Positions 16,721-25,117 are shown, counted from the stretch's first letter. The stretch is DNA of 64,000 nt from Streptomyces sp. NBC_01669 (GCF_026339735.1 NZ_JAPEQG010000001.1:3286001-3350000); one strand, 5' to 3'. The notes: generated by a model from the letters alone, not told the origin. Program-made: numbers and translations.

Positions 16721-17782
16721 CTAGCCGCGTCGGCGCATCCTCCGGGCCATCGGCGTGGCCGGTGAACCGGCCGCGAGCAGCTTCGCCTCGGTCTCCGGGT
16801 CCAGTCCCACCGCGGGCCGGTCCGGCCGCTGCGGCGCCGCGCCACCCAGCCCGCGCAGCCAGTCCCAGGTGTCCGTGACCGTCTCCCCGACCGGCCGGCA
16901 GTGCAGCCCGGCCGCGTGTGCCCGGCTGACGTCGCCCTGGTGCATGGTGTCGTACAGCTCGCCCGGCGGCAGCCAGATCGGCAGCTCGCTCCATGGCTCG
17001 ACGCCCACCGCGAGGATCTTCTCGGCGGCCGTCCAGCGCAGTTCGGCACCGGAGCCGGTGGCCCGGACACAGGCGTCCAGCAGCTCACCCATGGTGGTGT
17101 GCCCCGGGCGGCTGACCACGTTGTACGGTCCGTGCAGTCCGCGTTCCGCCGCGTCCAGCAGCCAGTTGGCGAGGTCGCGGGCGTCGATGTACTGGAGCGG
17201 GGTGTCCGGTGCCCCCGGGGCCAGTACCGTTCCGCCGCGGGCAATCCGCTGCAACCACCACGGCAGTCTGCCGACGTTCTCCCACGGCCCGAGGATCAGC
17301 CCCGCCCTGGCCAGCAGGGCGCGGTCGCCGAACACGTCGAGTGCGGCCAGTTCACCGCCGCGTTTGGCCTGCGGGTACGGGACGTCCGCCCCGGCGTCCG
17401 GCGAGGCCCCGTCCACCAGCGGGCCGTCCTCAGGGAGTCCGGCCGGGGCGGGGTGGTCGTACACCGACCGGCTGGAGACATAGGCGTACTGCCCGACGCG
17501 GCCAGCGAGCAGCCGGGCCGCGTCCCGTACGGCCGAGGGTGCGCCGCTCCAGGTGTCGACGACCAGGTCCCAGGTGTGCGCCCCTCCCTCGCTCTCCCCC
17601 GCGGCGGCGGCGAGCGCCACGAGTCCGTCGGCGCTGGTGCGGTCGCCGAACAGCTCTGTGACGCCCGCGGGGGGTGCGTGGCGGCCGCGATGGAACACGG
17701 TGACCTGCCGGCCCCGTGCGAGCGCCGCATCGGTGACGGCGCGCCCGACGAACTCCGTACCGCCCAGGATCAAGAGCTTCAT
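16721..17782 (-). CDS. NAD-dependent epimerase/dehydratase family reductase
   Basis: 353 residues of the extended SDR fold. LILGGTEFVGRAV is the GxxxxxG nucleotide-binding loop, YVSSRSVYDH holds the Ser, and YPQAKRGGE gives Tyr-x3-Lys, so the catalytic set is complete. The C-terminal half (MGELLDACVRATGS, WLRGLGG) is substrate-binding. The sequence resembles isoflavone-reductase/mRNA-binding-like epimerases of actinobacteria; the substrate is unknown. It is the first gene of the epimerase-DUF952-NmrA operon. Confidence 0.83.
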   Translation of the reverse strand: MKLLILGGTEFVGRAVTDAALARGRQVTVFHRGRHAPPAGVTELFGDRTSADGLVALAAAAGESEGGAHTWDLVVDTWSGAPSAVRDAARLLAGRVGQYAYVSSRSVYDHPAPAGLPEDGPLVDGASPDAGADVPYPQAKRGGELAALDVFGDRALLARAGLILGPWENVGRLPWWLQRIARGGTVLAPGAPDTPLQYIDARDLANWLLDAAERGLHGPYNVVSRPGHTTMGELLDACVRATGSGAELRWTAAEKILAVGVEPWSELPIWLPPGELYDTMHQGDVSRAHAAGLHCRPVGETVTDTWDWLRGLGGAAPQRPDRPAVGLDPETEAKLLAAGSPATPMARRMRRRG

Positions 17783-17862
17783 GGGGCCGACTCTGCCCGC
17801 AGCCGGGTCTGTTGGGAACATCTCCTCGCTGTGGACGGAATCGGCCGGGTCCGGGCGGGACG

Positions 17863-18060
17863 TCAGGGCATCCGCGCGAGCGGGCTGCGGTGGCGCACCA
17901 GCCACCGGTGGAACCCGGCCACCCGCTGTGCCGCCTCGCGGTAGGCCACTTCCAGTTCCCCGTACACCGGACCCATGTCGGCGCCCTGCCGCGACACCAG
18001 CAGCAGCCGTACGGCCGACGGATCGTCGCGCAGGGGCGGATGGCCATGTCGTGGCGCGGG
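17863..18060 (-). pseudogene. C-terminal regulator-like fragment (possible TetR remnant)
   Basis: A minus-strand frame ends at a stop at 17863 and reads LRDDPSAVRLLLVSRQGAD, then GPVYGELEVAYREAAQRV and a C-terminal FHRWLVRHRSPLARMP. This looks like the ligand-domain tail of a TetR-type regulator. No HTH or start is recovered upstream in any frame before the haemoglobin gene. The rest of 17,783-18,299 shows nothing further except the ribosome site of the next gene. Confidence 0.35.
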
Positions 18061-18299
18061 CCCGAGGCGGGCCGGCAGGGGCGCCCGCCTCGCCGAGGAC
18101 GACCGGGGAGGCAGTCGCCGTACAGGGCGGTCGAGGTGGGACCGGCCGCGCCGAACATCCGCCGCAGTCCGTCCCGACGGAGTGAACGCGCGCCCCCGCT
18201 TGATGCGCCGGCAGCGAACGGTCCCGGTGTGGCCGGCCCCCTGCTGGATGCTGGGCCCAGCGGCCCGCGAGGGTCGGGCCCACCCATGGAGGTACGCGC

Positions 18300-18755
18300 G
18301 TGAGCGAGCGTCCGGAAACGCTGTACAAGGCCGTCGGCGGTATCGACGTACTGCACCGGCTGAGCAACACCTTCTACGACGAGGCGCTGGCCGACCCGCT
18401 GCTCGCCCCCGTCTTCGCGGACTTCACCCCGACGCACATCGAGCATGTCGCCGTATGGCTGGCCGAGATCTTCGACGGTCCCGCCGACTACACCGCGAGG
18501 CTCGGCGGCCACCAGGCCCTATTGCGCTCCCATCTCGGGCTGTCGATCACCGAGCCACAGCGACTGCGCTGGATGGAGCTGATGACGGCGGCGGTCGACA
18601 AGGAGCTGCCGGACGACGAGCTGCTCCGCCGCCGCGTCGTGGAGTACTTCGACTGGGGCACGAAGATCGCACGCGACGTGTCGGCGTCCCCGGCCGGCGA
18701 GGACCTCGGCGATCCCGGGCCGACACCGCGCTGGGGATGGGACGGCCTGCGCTGA
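18300..18755 (+). CDS. Group II truncated haemoglobin (GlbO/trHbO type)
   Basis: 151 residues. The short globin fold is recognisable from LYKAVGGIDVLHRLSNTFYDEALADP through FADFTPTHIEHVAVWLAEIFDGP to GGHQALLRSHLGLSI, the usual trHbO F-helix region. The proximal His is most likely in HQALLRSH. It is a haem protein binding O2 or NO. The C-terminus adds a Gly/Pro-rich tail ending WGWDGLR, common in actinobacterial GlbO. The GTG start is preceded by GGAGG at 18286-18290. It appears monocistronic. Confidence 0.92.
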   Translation: MSERPETLYKAVGGIDVLHRLSNTFYDEALADPLLAPVFADFTPTHIEHVAVWLAEIFDGPADYTARLGGHQALLRSHLGLSITEPQRLRWMELMTAAVDKELPDDELLRRRVVEYFDWGTKIARDVSASPAGEDLGDPGPTPRWGWDGLR

Positions 18756-18776
18756 CCCCAACCCCTTCAACGGCCT

Positions 18777-19136
18777 TCATGTGTTGTCGAGTTCGGCACG
18801 GATCAGGGCCAGCAGTTCGGCCTCCGTCATGCCCAGCTCGCGCGCGTCCGCGACCACGTCGCGCACGTGTTCCAGCAGCCGGGCTCGGTGCGGCGAGGCG
18901 CCACCGGTGACGACCGCGCCCCGGCCCCGGCGCAGTTCGATCAGCCCTTCCTCACGGAGCTGCTGGTAACCGCGGAGCACCGTATGGACGTTGACGCCGA
19001 GGGACTCGGCAAGGACCCGGGCGGCGGGGAGCCGCTCGCCCGGGACCACTGCTCCGTCGGCGACGGCCCGGCGGACGCAGGCCGCGATCTGGTCGCCGAG
19101 CGGCACGGTGGAGGTGGGATCGACCCGGAAGAGCAT
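18777..19136 (-). CDS. GntR-family regulator, YtrA subfamily
   Basis: 119 residues, the length of YtrA regulators: a GntR winged helix (LGDQIAACVRRAVADGAVVPGERLPAAR, then LAESLGVNVHTVLRGYQQLREEGLIELRRGRG) with only a ~45-residue C-terminal helical dimerization tail. YtrA proteins usually repress adjacent membrane or ABC genes. It starts two bases after the stop of the DUF1648 membrane protein, so they share a transcript, and the palindrome upstream of that gene is its likely site. Confidence 0.88.
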   Translation of the reverse strand: MLFRVDPTSTVPLGDQIAACVRRAVADGAVVPGERLPAARVLAESLGVNVHTVLRGYQQLREEGLIELRRGRGAVVTGGASPHRARLLEHVRDVVADARELGMTEAELLALIRAELDNT

Positions 19137-19138
19137 GG

Positions 19139-20110
19139 TCAGTGCCCCGCCCGGCGCCGGTCGACCAGGGTGTTGAGGAGCGCGGCACCGGTCGCGGAGT
19201 CGTCGACGGTCACCGCGAAGTCCCGCCCGCCGGCCAGCCTCACCACGATCCCTTCGCCCGATCGGATCATGACCCCGGTCCGTCCGGGCCGGATGCGATA
19301 GCCCCAGCCGCCGTACTCCGCAAGGGCGTTGATGTCCCGGCTGGTCGCCGCCTCGATGCGGTCGAGCGGCACCCGGATGCGCGGCCAGGGCAGCATCCCG
19401 GAGACGGTGATGCCCCGCCGGTCCACGCTCACGTACGGCCGGGCGAAGCTTGCCGGCAGCACCCCGACGATCAGCAGCAACACAGCGGCGGACCAGTTGC
19501 CGACGAAGAAGAGGACGACTCCGAGGACGAGGAGTCCGAGCGCGACGAGCGGCAGCCACCAGCTGTCGGCGCTGCGCGCCCATCCGGCGACCTCCCCGTC
19601 GGCAAGCACAATGCGTTCGCCGCCCATGGCCTCCGCGGAGCGGTCCGGCTGCTGCGGTACGGGGCCCAGTGCGGCCAGCACGAATCCGAGACCGGCGGCG
19701 AGCGCGCCGACGCCGAGTGCGGCGGCCGGCTGCCACATCGGGAACGACACACCTGGCGCGCCTTCACCGGCATCCAGGTTCACGATCAGCACGGCGGCCA
19801 TCAGGTAGCCGAAGAATCCGGCGAAGGCGTATCCCCCGGCGACCAGCAGGCGGTAGGCCCGGCCGGAGAAGTTCCCCTTCGCCACCATGGTGGCCCACAA
19901 GGCGCCGGTCACCACGAGCAGGACGACGGTGACGAGGACGTACGACGTCCGGCCCGCATGGCCGTTCGCCTGCCCGCCGGCCTCGAAGTGGCTGGCCAAC
20001 TGTCCGGGCAGCCGGTCACGGAACGCGGCCAAGAGCGCCAGATCGACGATGAGCGCGAGCAGGAACGGCAGGGCGACGAGGGTCGCACGGCCGACATTCT
20101 TCCGGTTCAT
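19139..20110 (-). CDS. DUF1648-containing integral membrane protein
   Basis: 323 residues. The N-terminal helix is followed by LPGQLASHFEAGGQANGHAG, the DUF1648 signature (usually with a W/H-F-x-x-x-G-x-x-D/N pattern). Six or so membrane helices follow, then a C-terminal cytoplasmic PH-like domain (RIRVPLDRIEAATSRDI, SGEGIVVRLAGGRDFAV). Related to SdpI-type proteins; the function here is unknown. GGAGG lies six bases before the ATG. It is first in a two-gene operon with the YtrA-type regulator. Confidence 0.82.
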   Translation of the reverse strand: MNRKNVGRATLVALPFLLALIVDLALLAAFRDRLPGQLASHFEAGGQANGHAGRTSYVLVTVVLLVVTGALWATMVAKGNFSGRAYRLLVAGGYAFAGFFGYLMAAVLIVNLDAGEGAPGVSFPMWQPAAALGVGALAAGLGFVLAALGPVPQQPDRSAEAMGGERIVLADGEVAGWARSADSWWLPLVALGLLVLGVVLFFVGNWSAAVLLLIVGVLPASFARPYVSVDRRGITVSGMLPWPRIRVPLDRIEAATSRDINALAEYGGWGYRIRPGRTGVMIRSGEGIVVRLAGGRDFAVTVDDSATGAALLNTLVDRRRAGH

Positions 20111-20120
20111 TAAAACCTCC

Positions 20121-20143
20121 TTGTTCGCATGCTAGTAGAACAA
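20121..20143. promoter_or_regulatory. GntR/YtrA operator candidate
   Basis: TTGTTC and GAACAA arms with an 11-bp AT-richer centre (GCATGCTAGTA), 11 bases upstream of the DUF1648 gene start and overlapping its ribosome-site/promoter zone. It is a likely autoregulatory site. Confidence 0.5.
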
Positions 20144-20235
20144 TGAGGGTCTGGTAAAGCGCGGTGCCCCGCACCGGGGTTCATCCGGTACGGGGCACAG
20201 CGCGTCGCGCGACATGCTGTCGGGCGAGAGAGTGG

Positions 20236-20904
20236 TCAGGCGTGTTCGAGGGGGAACGCGCCTCGGTGTCCGGTGCCCGCGCCCTCCGCCGGGCGCGCCT
20301 CGAACTCACGGCAGCTCCAGATCTCCTGGACGAATCCGGTCCGCCGGTCCCACAGACCGATGACATCGTCCTCGCCCGCCGCCCCCCGGTACGCGTCCTT
20401 CGCACCCCGGAAGCAGGCGAGGCCACCGGACAGTCCACGGCCGGGCGCCGGGAAGTAGTCCGAGAACGCGCAGGCGATGCAGGTCTGCAGACGGACTCCG
20501 GGTGGCAGGATGCGCTGGATCGTGGCGAGCGCGGTGGCGAAGTCGCACTCGGCCCGGCGCGAACCGTAGACCGCGCCGCCGAAGTGCAGCTCCAGATGGA
20601 GATCGGCGTCGGGGCGGCGCAGCGACAGCAGGCAGCTGAGGGTGGCCTGATGAACCGTGCCGTCCGAGATCACCGGCAGCGGCAGGTCCCACTCCAGCAC
20701 GCAGTCGGTGAGCGCGCCGTCCGCCAGGGCGAACATGCCGCTCTCCGGCGGCGTGCCGGAGACCGGTCCGAGGTCGTCGAAGCTCTCGCCCTCGAAATCG
20801 ACGCCCCGGATCCGGATGCGGAGTTGCTGTCCGTCGGTGGTGAGGATGATGGCGTCGGAACCCTGGCGGTCCCGGTACCAGCCTGCCCATGACTCGTCTG
20901 TCAT
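20236..20904 (-). CDS. Conserved-type protein of unknown function (DUF6304-like)
   Basis: 222 residues, soluble. The front half is beta-rich (AIILTTDGQQLRIRIRGVDF). The middle has a long Asp/Leu-rich segment, and the C-terminal part has a Cys cluster (TCIACAFSDY, then GGLACFRGA) that could bind a metal. It resembles a streptomycete-only family that I believe is DUF6304, but I hold that name loosely. The start ATG at 20904 has no strong ribosome site. It is monocistronic between the DUF1648 operon and a GNAT gene. Confidence 0.6.
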   Translation of the reverse strand: MTDESWAGWYRDRQGSDAIILTTDGQQLRIRIRGVDFEGESFDDLGPVSGTPPESGMFALADGALTDCVLEWDLPLPVISDGTVHQATLSCLLSLRRPDADLHLELHFGGAVYGSRRAECDFATALATIQRILPPGVRLQTCIACAFSDYFPAPGRGLSGGLACFRGAKDAYRGAAGEDDVIGLWDRRTGFVQEIWSCREFEARPAEGAGTGHRGAFPLEHA

Positions 20905-20970
20905 GGGCAGGGACTGTAGCCCGTGCCCGCCGGCGTCCCCCTGCCGCCCTCCGCTTGCGTGCGCGCGGGC

Positions 20971-21567
20971 TCAGCCCGCCTGCGGTTCGCGCCACATGGG
21001 CCACATCGCCGGGCCGTCCGGAAGATCCACGGTCGTGCCCATGAAGGTGAACCCGAGCCGCTCGTAGAGCCGGCGGCTGCGCGCGCTGCTCGCCTCCAGA
21101 TAGGCGGGAACGCCGTCGCGGTCGCAGCGCTCCAGCACCTCGGCCATCAGGGCCGCCCCGATCCCCTCCCCCTGGCGTTCCGGGGACACCCCGATCAAAA
21201 GCAGGTACTCATGGGCCCGGTCGTGCGGATGGATCGCGCCCGTCAGCTTCCCGACCAACTCGGTCCGCTCGTTGTCGGGGTCCGCGGTCGCCCGCATCAG
21301 CGCAGGGGTGGGGTCCTCCTCCGTGGGTTCACCGGCGGGCACCGGCAGCCACAACGCCACGGCCGTTCCGTCCTCCAGCACATCGATACGGCCTTCGGCG
21401 AGCGTGACATCGACGAAGACGCCGAGGAACTTTCCGTGAACGGCCCGGCGGTGCGTCTCGTCCGGGAAGACCCAGCTGCTGACCGGGTCGTCGTGGAACG
21501 CCTCGTCGAGGAGCCGGACGACCTGCTCCCGGTCCGCCTCGTCCGCCTGCCGTATCCGTACGCCCAT
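20971..21567 (-). CDS. GNAT-family N-acetyltransferase
   Basis: 198 residues. LLLIGVSPERQGEGIGAALM contains the acetyl-CoA pyrophosphate loop (Q/RxxGxG/A), and AYLEASSARSRRLYERLGF completes motif B. The N-terminal RIRQADEADREQVVRLLDEAF is the usual first strand-helix. The acceptor is unknown. The start ATG at 21567 overlaps no neighbour. It lies just downstream of the polyprenyl synthase gene on the same strand, with ~120 bases between. Confidence 0.88.
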   Translation of the reverse strand: MGVRIRQADEADREQVVRLLDEAFHDDPVSSWVFPDETHRRAVHGKFLGVFVDVTLAEGRIDVLEDGTAVALWLPVPAGEPTEEDPTPALMRATADPDNERTELVGKLTGAIHPHDRAHEYLLLIGVSPERQGEGIGAALMAEVLERCDRDGVPAYLEASSARSRRLYERLGFTFMGTTVDLPDGPAMWPMWREPQAG

Positions 21568-21690
21568 GCCCGGCTCCCACCCTCACTCGCCCATGAACTC
21601 GCGCGACCTCAACCTACGTACAGGATCTTAGAGTTGAAGCCGTACGAGTCCGGCGGGAGCCGGGCCGGTCCCCACTCCCCCTCTCTCCGG

Positions 21691-22734
21691 TCAGTGCGTC
21701 CGGCGGGTGACGAACTCCGCCAGGGCCAGCAGGTCGCCCGCCGCGGTCAGGTCGGGTACCGCCCGGGACAGATGGTGGACGGCGCGGGCCATCCGGTCCC
21801 CCGCGCAGGCCTGTGCCCAGTCCCGGCCGCCGGCCCGGTCGACGGCATCGGCGGCGCGGCTCACCTCGTCGGGCGTGTTCATGGAGCCCCGGTAGAGCCC
21901 GGCGAGTTCGGCCGCGGCCGGGGTGTGGGAGGTCAGTGCGGCGACCACCGGCAGGGACTTCTTGTGGGCGGCGAGATCCGCCCCGACCGGCTTCCCGGTC
22001 TGCATCGGGTCCCCCCAGATGCCGATCAGGTCGTCGATGAGCTGGAAGGCGAGGCCCGCCTCCCGGCCGAAGCCGTCCATCGCGCCGACCGCCCGCTCCT
22101 CCACCCCCGCATACAGCGCGCCGAGCGCGCAGGCGCAGCCGAGCAGGGCGCCGGTCTTGGCTGTGGCCATGGCAAGGCACTCGTCCAACGAGACCTCGTC
22201 GGGGCCGCGCTCCTCGAAGGAGCAGTCCGCCTGCTGACCCGCACACAGCTCGATGACGCAGCCGGCGAGCCGGGCCGAGGCGCGCGCCGACGCCGGACGG
22301 GTGTCCTCGGCGAGCAGCCGGTGGGCGAGGGAGAGCATGGCGTCGCCCGCGATGACGGCGGCCGGGACACCGAAGACCGTCCAGGCCGTGGGGCGGTGCC
22401 TGCGGGTCCGGTCCTCGTCGATGACATCGTCGTGCAGGAGGCTGAAGTTGTGGACCAGCTCCACGGCCACGGCTGCCCGCACCGCCCGCTCGGGGTCGCC
22501 GCCCACCGCCCTGGTCGCGGCAAGGACGAGCGCGGGCCTGATCGCCTTGCCGGCCTGCCCGCCGGCCGCGGAGCCGTCGGCGTGCTCCCAGCCGAAGTGG
22601 TACATCGCCACGCGCCGGATGGATCCGGGCAACGATTCGACTGCGGACCGCAGTTGTGGGTCCACGAGGTTCCGCGCGCATTCCAGGAGCGCCGCGGCCT
22701 CGTTGCCCTCGGTGGCGGCGTCCGTACTGATCAT
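21691..22734 (-). CDS. Polyprenyl diphosphate synthase, presumed encapsulin cargo
   Basis: 347 residues of the trans-isoprenyl diphosphate synthase family, which condenses isopentenyl diphosphate with allylic diphosphates. The first Asp-rich motif is in LLHDDVIDEDRTRRH, the second is FQLIDDLIGIWGDP, and GADLAAHKKSLPVV is the KK motif; all catalytic positions are present. The ATG at 22734 has GGGGGAG nine bases upstream. The frame stays open further upstream, where an ATG at 22911 would add a Pro/Gly/Arg-rich 59-residue extension but lacks a ribosome site. It follows an encapsulin shell gene on the same strand. Polyprenyl transferases are reported cargo of family 2B encapsulins, so it probably works inside the shell. 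Confidence 0.88.
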   Translation of the reverse strand: MISTDAATEGNEAAALLECARNLVDPQLRSAVESLPGSIRRVAMYHFGWEHADGSAAGGQAGKAIRPALVLAATRAVGGDPERAVRAAVAVELVHNFSLLHDDVIDEDRTRRHRPTAWTVFGVPAAVIAGDAMLSLAHRLLAEDTRPASARASARLAGCVIELCAGQQADCSFEERGPDEVSLDECLAMATAKTGALLGCACALGALYAGVEERAVGAMDGFGREAGLAFQLIDDLIGIWGDPMQTGKPVGADLAAHKKSLPVVAALTSHTPAAAELAGLYRGSMNTPDEVSRAADAVDRAGGRDWAQACAGDRMARAVHHLSRAVPDLTAAGDLLALAEFVTRRTH

Positions 22735-23003
22735 GGTCACAGGCTCCCCCTGGGGCACCCCCCTGACCGGGGTACGCCGGCTCGGGGCACCCCGGTCAGG
22801 CGCACCCCCGGACCGGGGGGCGTGGGTGGTTTCGGTGAGCACCCGGGTCCGGAGCAACCCGGACCCGGGGCAGGGATGGACTCGGTGAGTGGGTGGATTC
22901 CACGGGGGCATCGCGGCGGGGCACCCCGGTCGGGCGCACCCCGGGCCGGGGCCGTCACGGGCCGGGGCCGGATCCTGACGGTCCGGTCCGGGCCAGCTGA
23001 CCG
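22735..23003. other. Hairpin-rich spacer between encapsulin and cargo genes
   Basis: The 269 bases contain three tandem hairpins: 22762-22800 (arms CCTGACCGGGGT/ACCCCGGTCAGG), 22805-22819 (CCCCCGG-A-CCGGGGG) and 22842-22869 (CCCGGGTCCGG/CCGGACCCGGG). There are also two near-identical segments built on GGGCACCCCGGTC. They may set the shell:enzyme ratio by attenuation or mRNA processing, or form the coding part of a cargo-loading extension. Confidence 0.6.
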
Positions 23004-24410
23004 TCAGCGCCAGCGGCTGACCTCGACGTTCTCCAGGACGCCCAGGGCGTCGGGCACCAGGACGGCCGCCGAGTAGTACGCCGTCACGAGGTACGAGATG
23101 ATCGCCTGCTCGTCGATGCCCATGAACCGGACCGAGAGGCTCGGCTCGATCTCGTCCGGGATGCCGGTCTGCTGCAGTCCGATGACCCCCTGCTCGGCCT
23201 CGCCCGTTCGCATGCAGATGATCGACGTGGTGCGGGCGTCGGTGACCGGGATCTTGTTGGACGGGAAGATGGGCACCCCGCGCCAGGCGGGCACATGGTG
23301 TCCGCCGATCTCCGCACTCTCCGGCACCAGTCCGCGCTTGCTGCACTCGCGGCCGAAGGCGGCGATGGCCCGCGGGTGCGCGAGGAAGAGCTTCGAGCCG
23401 CGGCGGCGCGAAAGCAGTTCGTCCATGTCGTCGGGGCCGGGCACCCCGTCGTGCGGCTGGAGGCGCTGCCCGTAGTCGCAGTTGTTGAGCAGCCCGAACT
23501 CTCGGTTGTTGATCAGCTCGTGCTCCTGGCGCTCGCGGAGCGCCTCGACCGTGAGCCGCAACTGCTGCTCGGTCTGGTTCATCGGCTGGTTGTAGAGGTC
23601 GGCGACCCGGCTGTGGACCTTCAGCACGGTCTGGGCGACGCTCAACTCGTACTCACGAGGGGCCGATTCGTAGTCCACGAACGTGTGCGGGACGACGGCC
23701 TCGCCGACATGGCCCGCGGAGAGGTCGATCTCCGCCTCGCCGTACTTGTTGGTGCGCTGGTGGGGGATGTTGAGCAGCCCGGCGAGATGCGTGCGGAGCG
23801 AGTCCGCCCGCTCGGCGAGGTTGAGCACGTCCGCCCGCCTCAGCGTGAGTACCGTGCACGCCGTGACGGCACGTGCGGTGTACTCCCAGACGGCGTCGCC
23901 CTCGATCAGCGCGTGGTCGCCGAAGTACGCCCCGTCGGCGTGCACCCCGAGCACGGTCTCGTCGCCGTACGGACCGGTGCCGACCTTCTCGACCTTGCCG
24001 TGCGCCAGCAGGAAGACCCGGTCCGCCGACTCCCCGGACGCGGCGATCACCTGTCCCGCGGCGATCTCGCGCTGTTCGCACCGGCGGGCCAGCTCCGCGA
24101 GCACCTCCTCGTCGGCGAAGTCCCGCAGCGCGGGCAGCTCGCCGAGTTCCGCGGGGATCACCGTGACCCGGTCGCCGGTCTGCACGAAGGTCACCCGGCC
24201 GTCTCCGGCCGAGTAGCTCAGCCGGCGGTTCACCCGGTACGTGCCGCCCTGCACCTGCACCCAGGGGAGCATGCGCAGCAGCCACCGCGAGGTGATCTCC
24301 TGCATCTGCGGAGCGGACTTGGTGGTCGTCGCGAGGTTCCGCGCCGCCGCCGTGCCCAGACTCTGCTGCGGCGGTACCTGCGCGCTCTGAACCTCTTCAC
24401 CAACGGACAT
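23004..24410 (-). CDS. eshA: Family 2B encapsulin shell protein with cyclic-nucleotide-binding domain (EshA-like)
   Basis: 468 residues. It begins with a flexible Gln/Ala/Thr arm, then HK97-type N-arm and E-loop segments ([23 protein letters not shown]). A cNMP-binding-like domain lies at ~95-210 ([35 protein letters not shown]). The C-terminal HK97 P and A domains follow, including [32 protein letters not shown] and [20 protein letters not shown]. This is the family 2B encapsulin layout, and EshA of S. griseus belongs to it. It should assemble into a protein nanocompartment. GAGAGGA precedes the ATG. The polyprenyl synthase lies downstream; divergent nsrR shares the promoter region. Confidence 0.9.
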   Translation of the reverse strand: MSVGEEVQSAQVPPQQSLGTAAARNLATTTKSAPQMQEITSRWLLRMLPWVQVQGGTYRVNRRLSYSAGDGRVTFVQTGDRVTVIPAELGELPALRDFADEEVLAELARRCEQREIAAGQVIAASGESADRVFLLAHGKVEKVGTGPYGDETVLGVHADGAYFGDHALIEGDAVWEYTARAVTACTVLTLRRADVLNLAERADSLRTHLAGLLNIPHQRTNKYGEAEIDLSAGHVGEAVVPHTFVDYESAPREYELSVAQTVLKVHSRVADLYNQPMNQTEQQLRLTVEALRERQEHELINNREFGLLNNCDYGQRLQPHDGVPGPDDMDELLSRRRGSKLFLAHPRAIAAFGRECSKRGLVPESAEIGGHHVPAWRGVPIFPSNKIPVTDARTTSIICMRTGEAEQGVIGLQQTGIPDEIEPSLSVRFMGIDEQAIISYLVTAYYSAAVLVPDALGVLENVEVSRWR

Positions 24411-24548
24411 CTGACGTCCTCTCGATCATCGGCTGACCTGCGTGAAAAGCCTTTCAGCATGGGGACACGGCACGCCATTACACAAAAGAGTGTGACTAAT
24501 CGGGCTTTGGGCTGGGCACGCCGCTCAGCGATACCCCTGGAGCCGGAT

Positions 24549-24571
24549 AACTTGCATCCTCGATGCCAATT
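24549..24571. promoter_or_regulatory. NsrR-like binding site in encapsulin/nsrR promoter region
   Basis: The 23-bp stretch starts AACTTG and has core CATCCTCGATGCCAATT, containing inverted GCATC/GATGC. It closely matches the site upstream of hmp (core AATCTCAGATACCAATT). It lies 17 bases before nsrR and 139 before the encapsulin start. Confidence 0.65.
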
Positions 24572-24587
24572 ATCTAACGTGACGGTC

Positions 24588-25034
24588 ATGCGGCTGACGA
24601 AATTCACCGACGTGGCGCTGCGCGTACTGATGCGCCTCGCCGTCGTGGAGAACGAGGATCCGCCGACCACCCGGGAGGTGGCGGCGACCATGCAGGTGCC
24701 GTACACCCACACCGCGAAGGTGGTCGCCCGGCTCCAGCACCTCGGCCTGATCGAGGCGCGCCGCGGCCGCGGCGGCGGGCTCGCCCTCACCGGAGCCGGC
24801 CGGTCCGCATCGATCGGCGGACTCGTCCGCGAGCTCGAAGGGCCCGGCGATGTCGTCGAGTGCGAGGGCAGCACCCCCTGCCCGCTGCGCTCGGCCTGCC
24901 GGCTGCGCGGCGCTCTGCGCCTCGCGGAGGAGGCCTTCTACGCCTCGCTCGACCCGATCACCGTCGCCGAACTCGTCACCTCCCCCACCGGCCCCCTGCT
25001 GATCGGCATCAGCAGCAGCCGTCCCGCCGACTGA
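24588..25034 (+). CDS. nsrR: Nitric-oxide-sensing repressor NsrR (Rrf2 family)
   Basis: 148 residues. It has an Rrf2 winged helix (RLTKFTDVALRVLMRLA, TTREVAATMQVPYTHTAKVVARLQHLGLI, then a GRGGG wing). Three Cys at 92, 98 and 104 (ECEGSTPCPLRSAC) plus Asp8 match the [4Fe-4S] ligands described for S. coelicolor NsrR. NO destroys the cluster and relieves repression. It lies upstream of hmp on the same strand, with a matching site before each gene, which fits autoregulation and control of NO detoxification. Confidence 0.94.
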   Translation: MRLTKFTDVALRVLMRLAVVENEDPPTTREVAATMQVPYTHTAKVVARLQHLGLIEARRGRGGGLALTGAGRSASIGGLVRELEGPGDVVECEGSTPCPLRSACRLRGALRLAEEAFYASLDPITVAELVTSPTGPLLIGISSSRPAD

Positions 25035-25074
25035 ATCCCCCGCCGGGTACAGCCCGGCCTCACCTCTGCCCAAA

Positions 25075-25097
25075 AATAAGAATCTCAGATACCAATT
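25075..25097 (+). promoter_or_regulatory. NsrR-like binding site upstream of hmp
   Basis: It begins AATAAG and has core AATCTCAGATACCAATT, aligned without gaps to the site at 24549-24571. It lies 20 bases upstream of the hmp start, where repressor would block the promoter. Confidence 0.7.
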
Positions 25098-25117
25098 CAC
25101 CCTGAGGAGTCCGCCCG

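Noticed and set aside
22737..22958. A 73-residue minus-strand frame between encapsulin and polyprenyl synthase
   Set aside because: Its Pro/Gly/Arg content comes from the hairpin repeats, there is no ribosome site, and it lies out of frame with the synthase.
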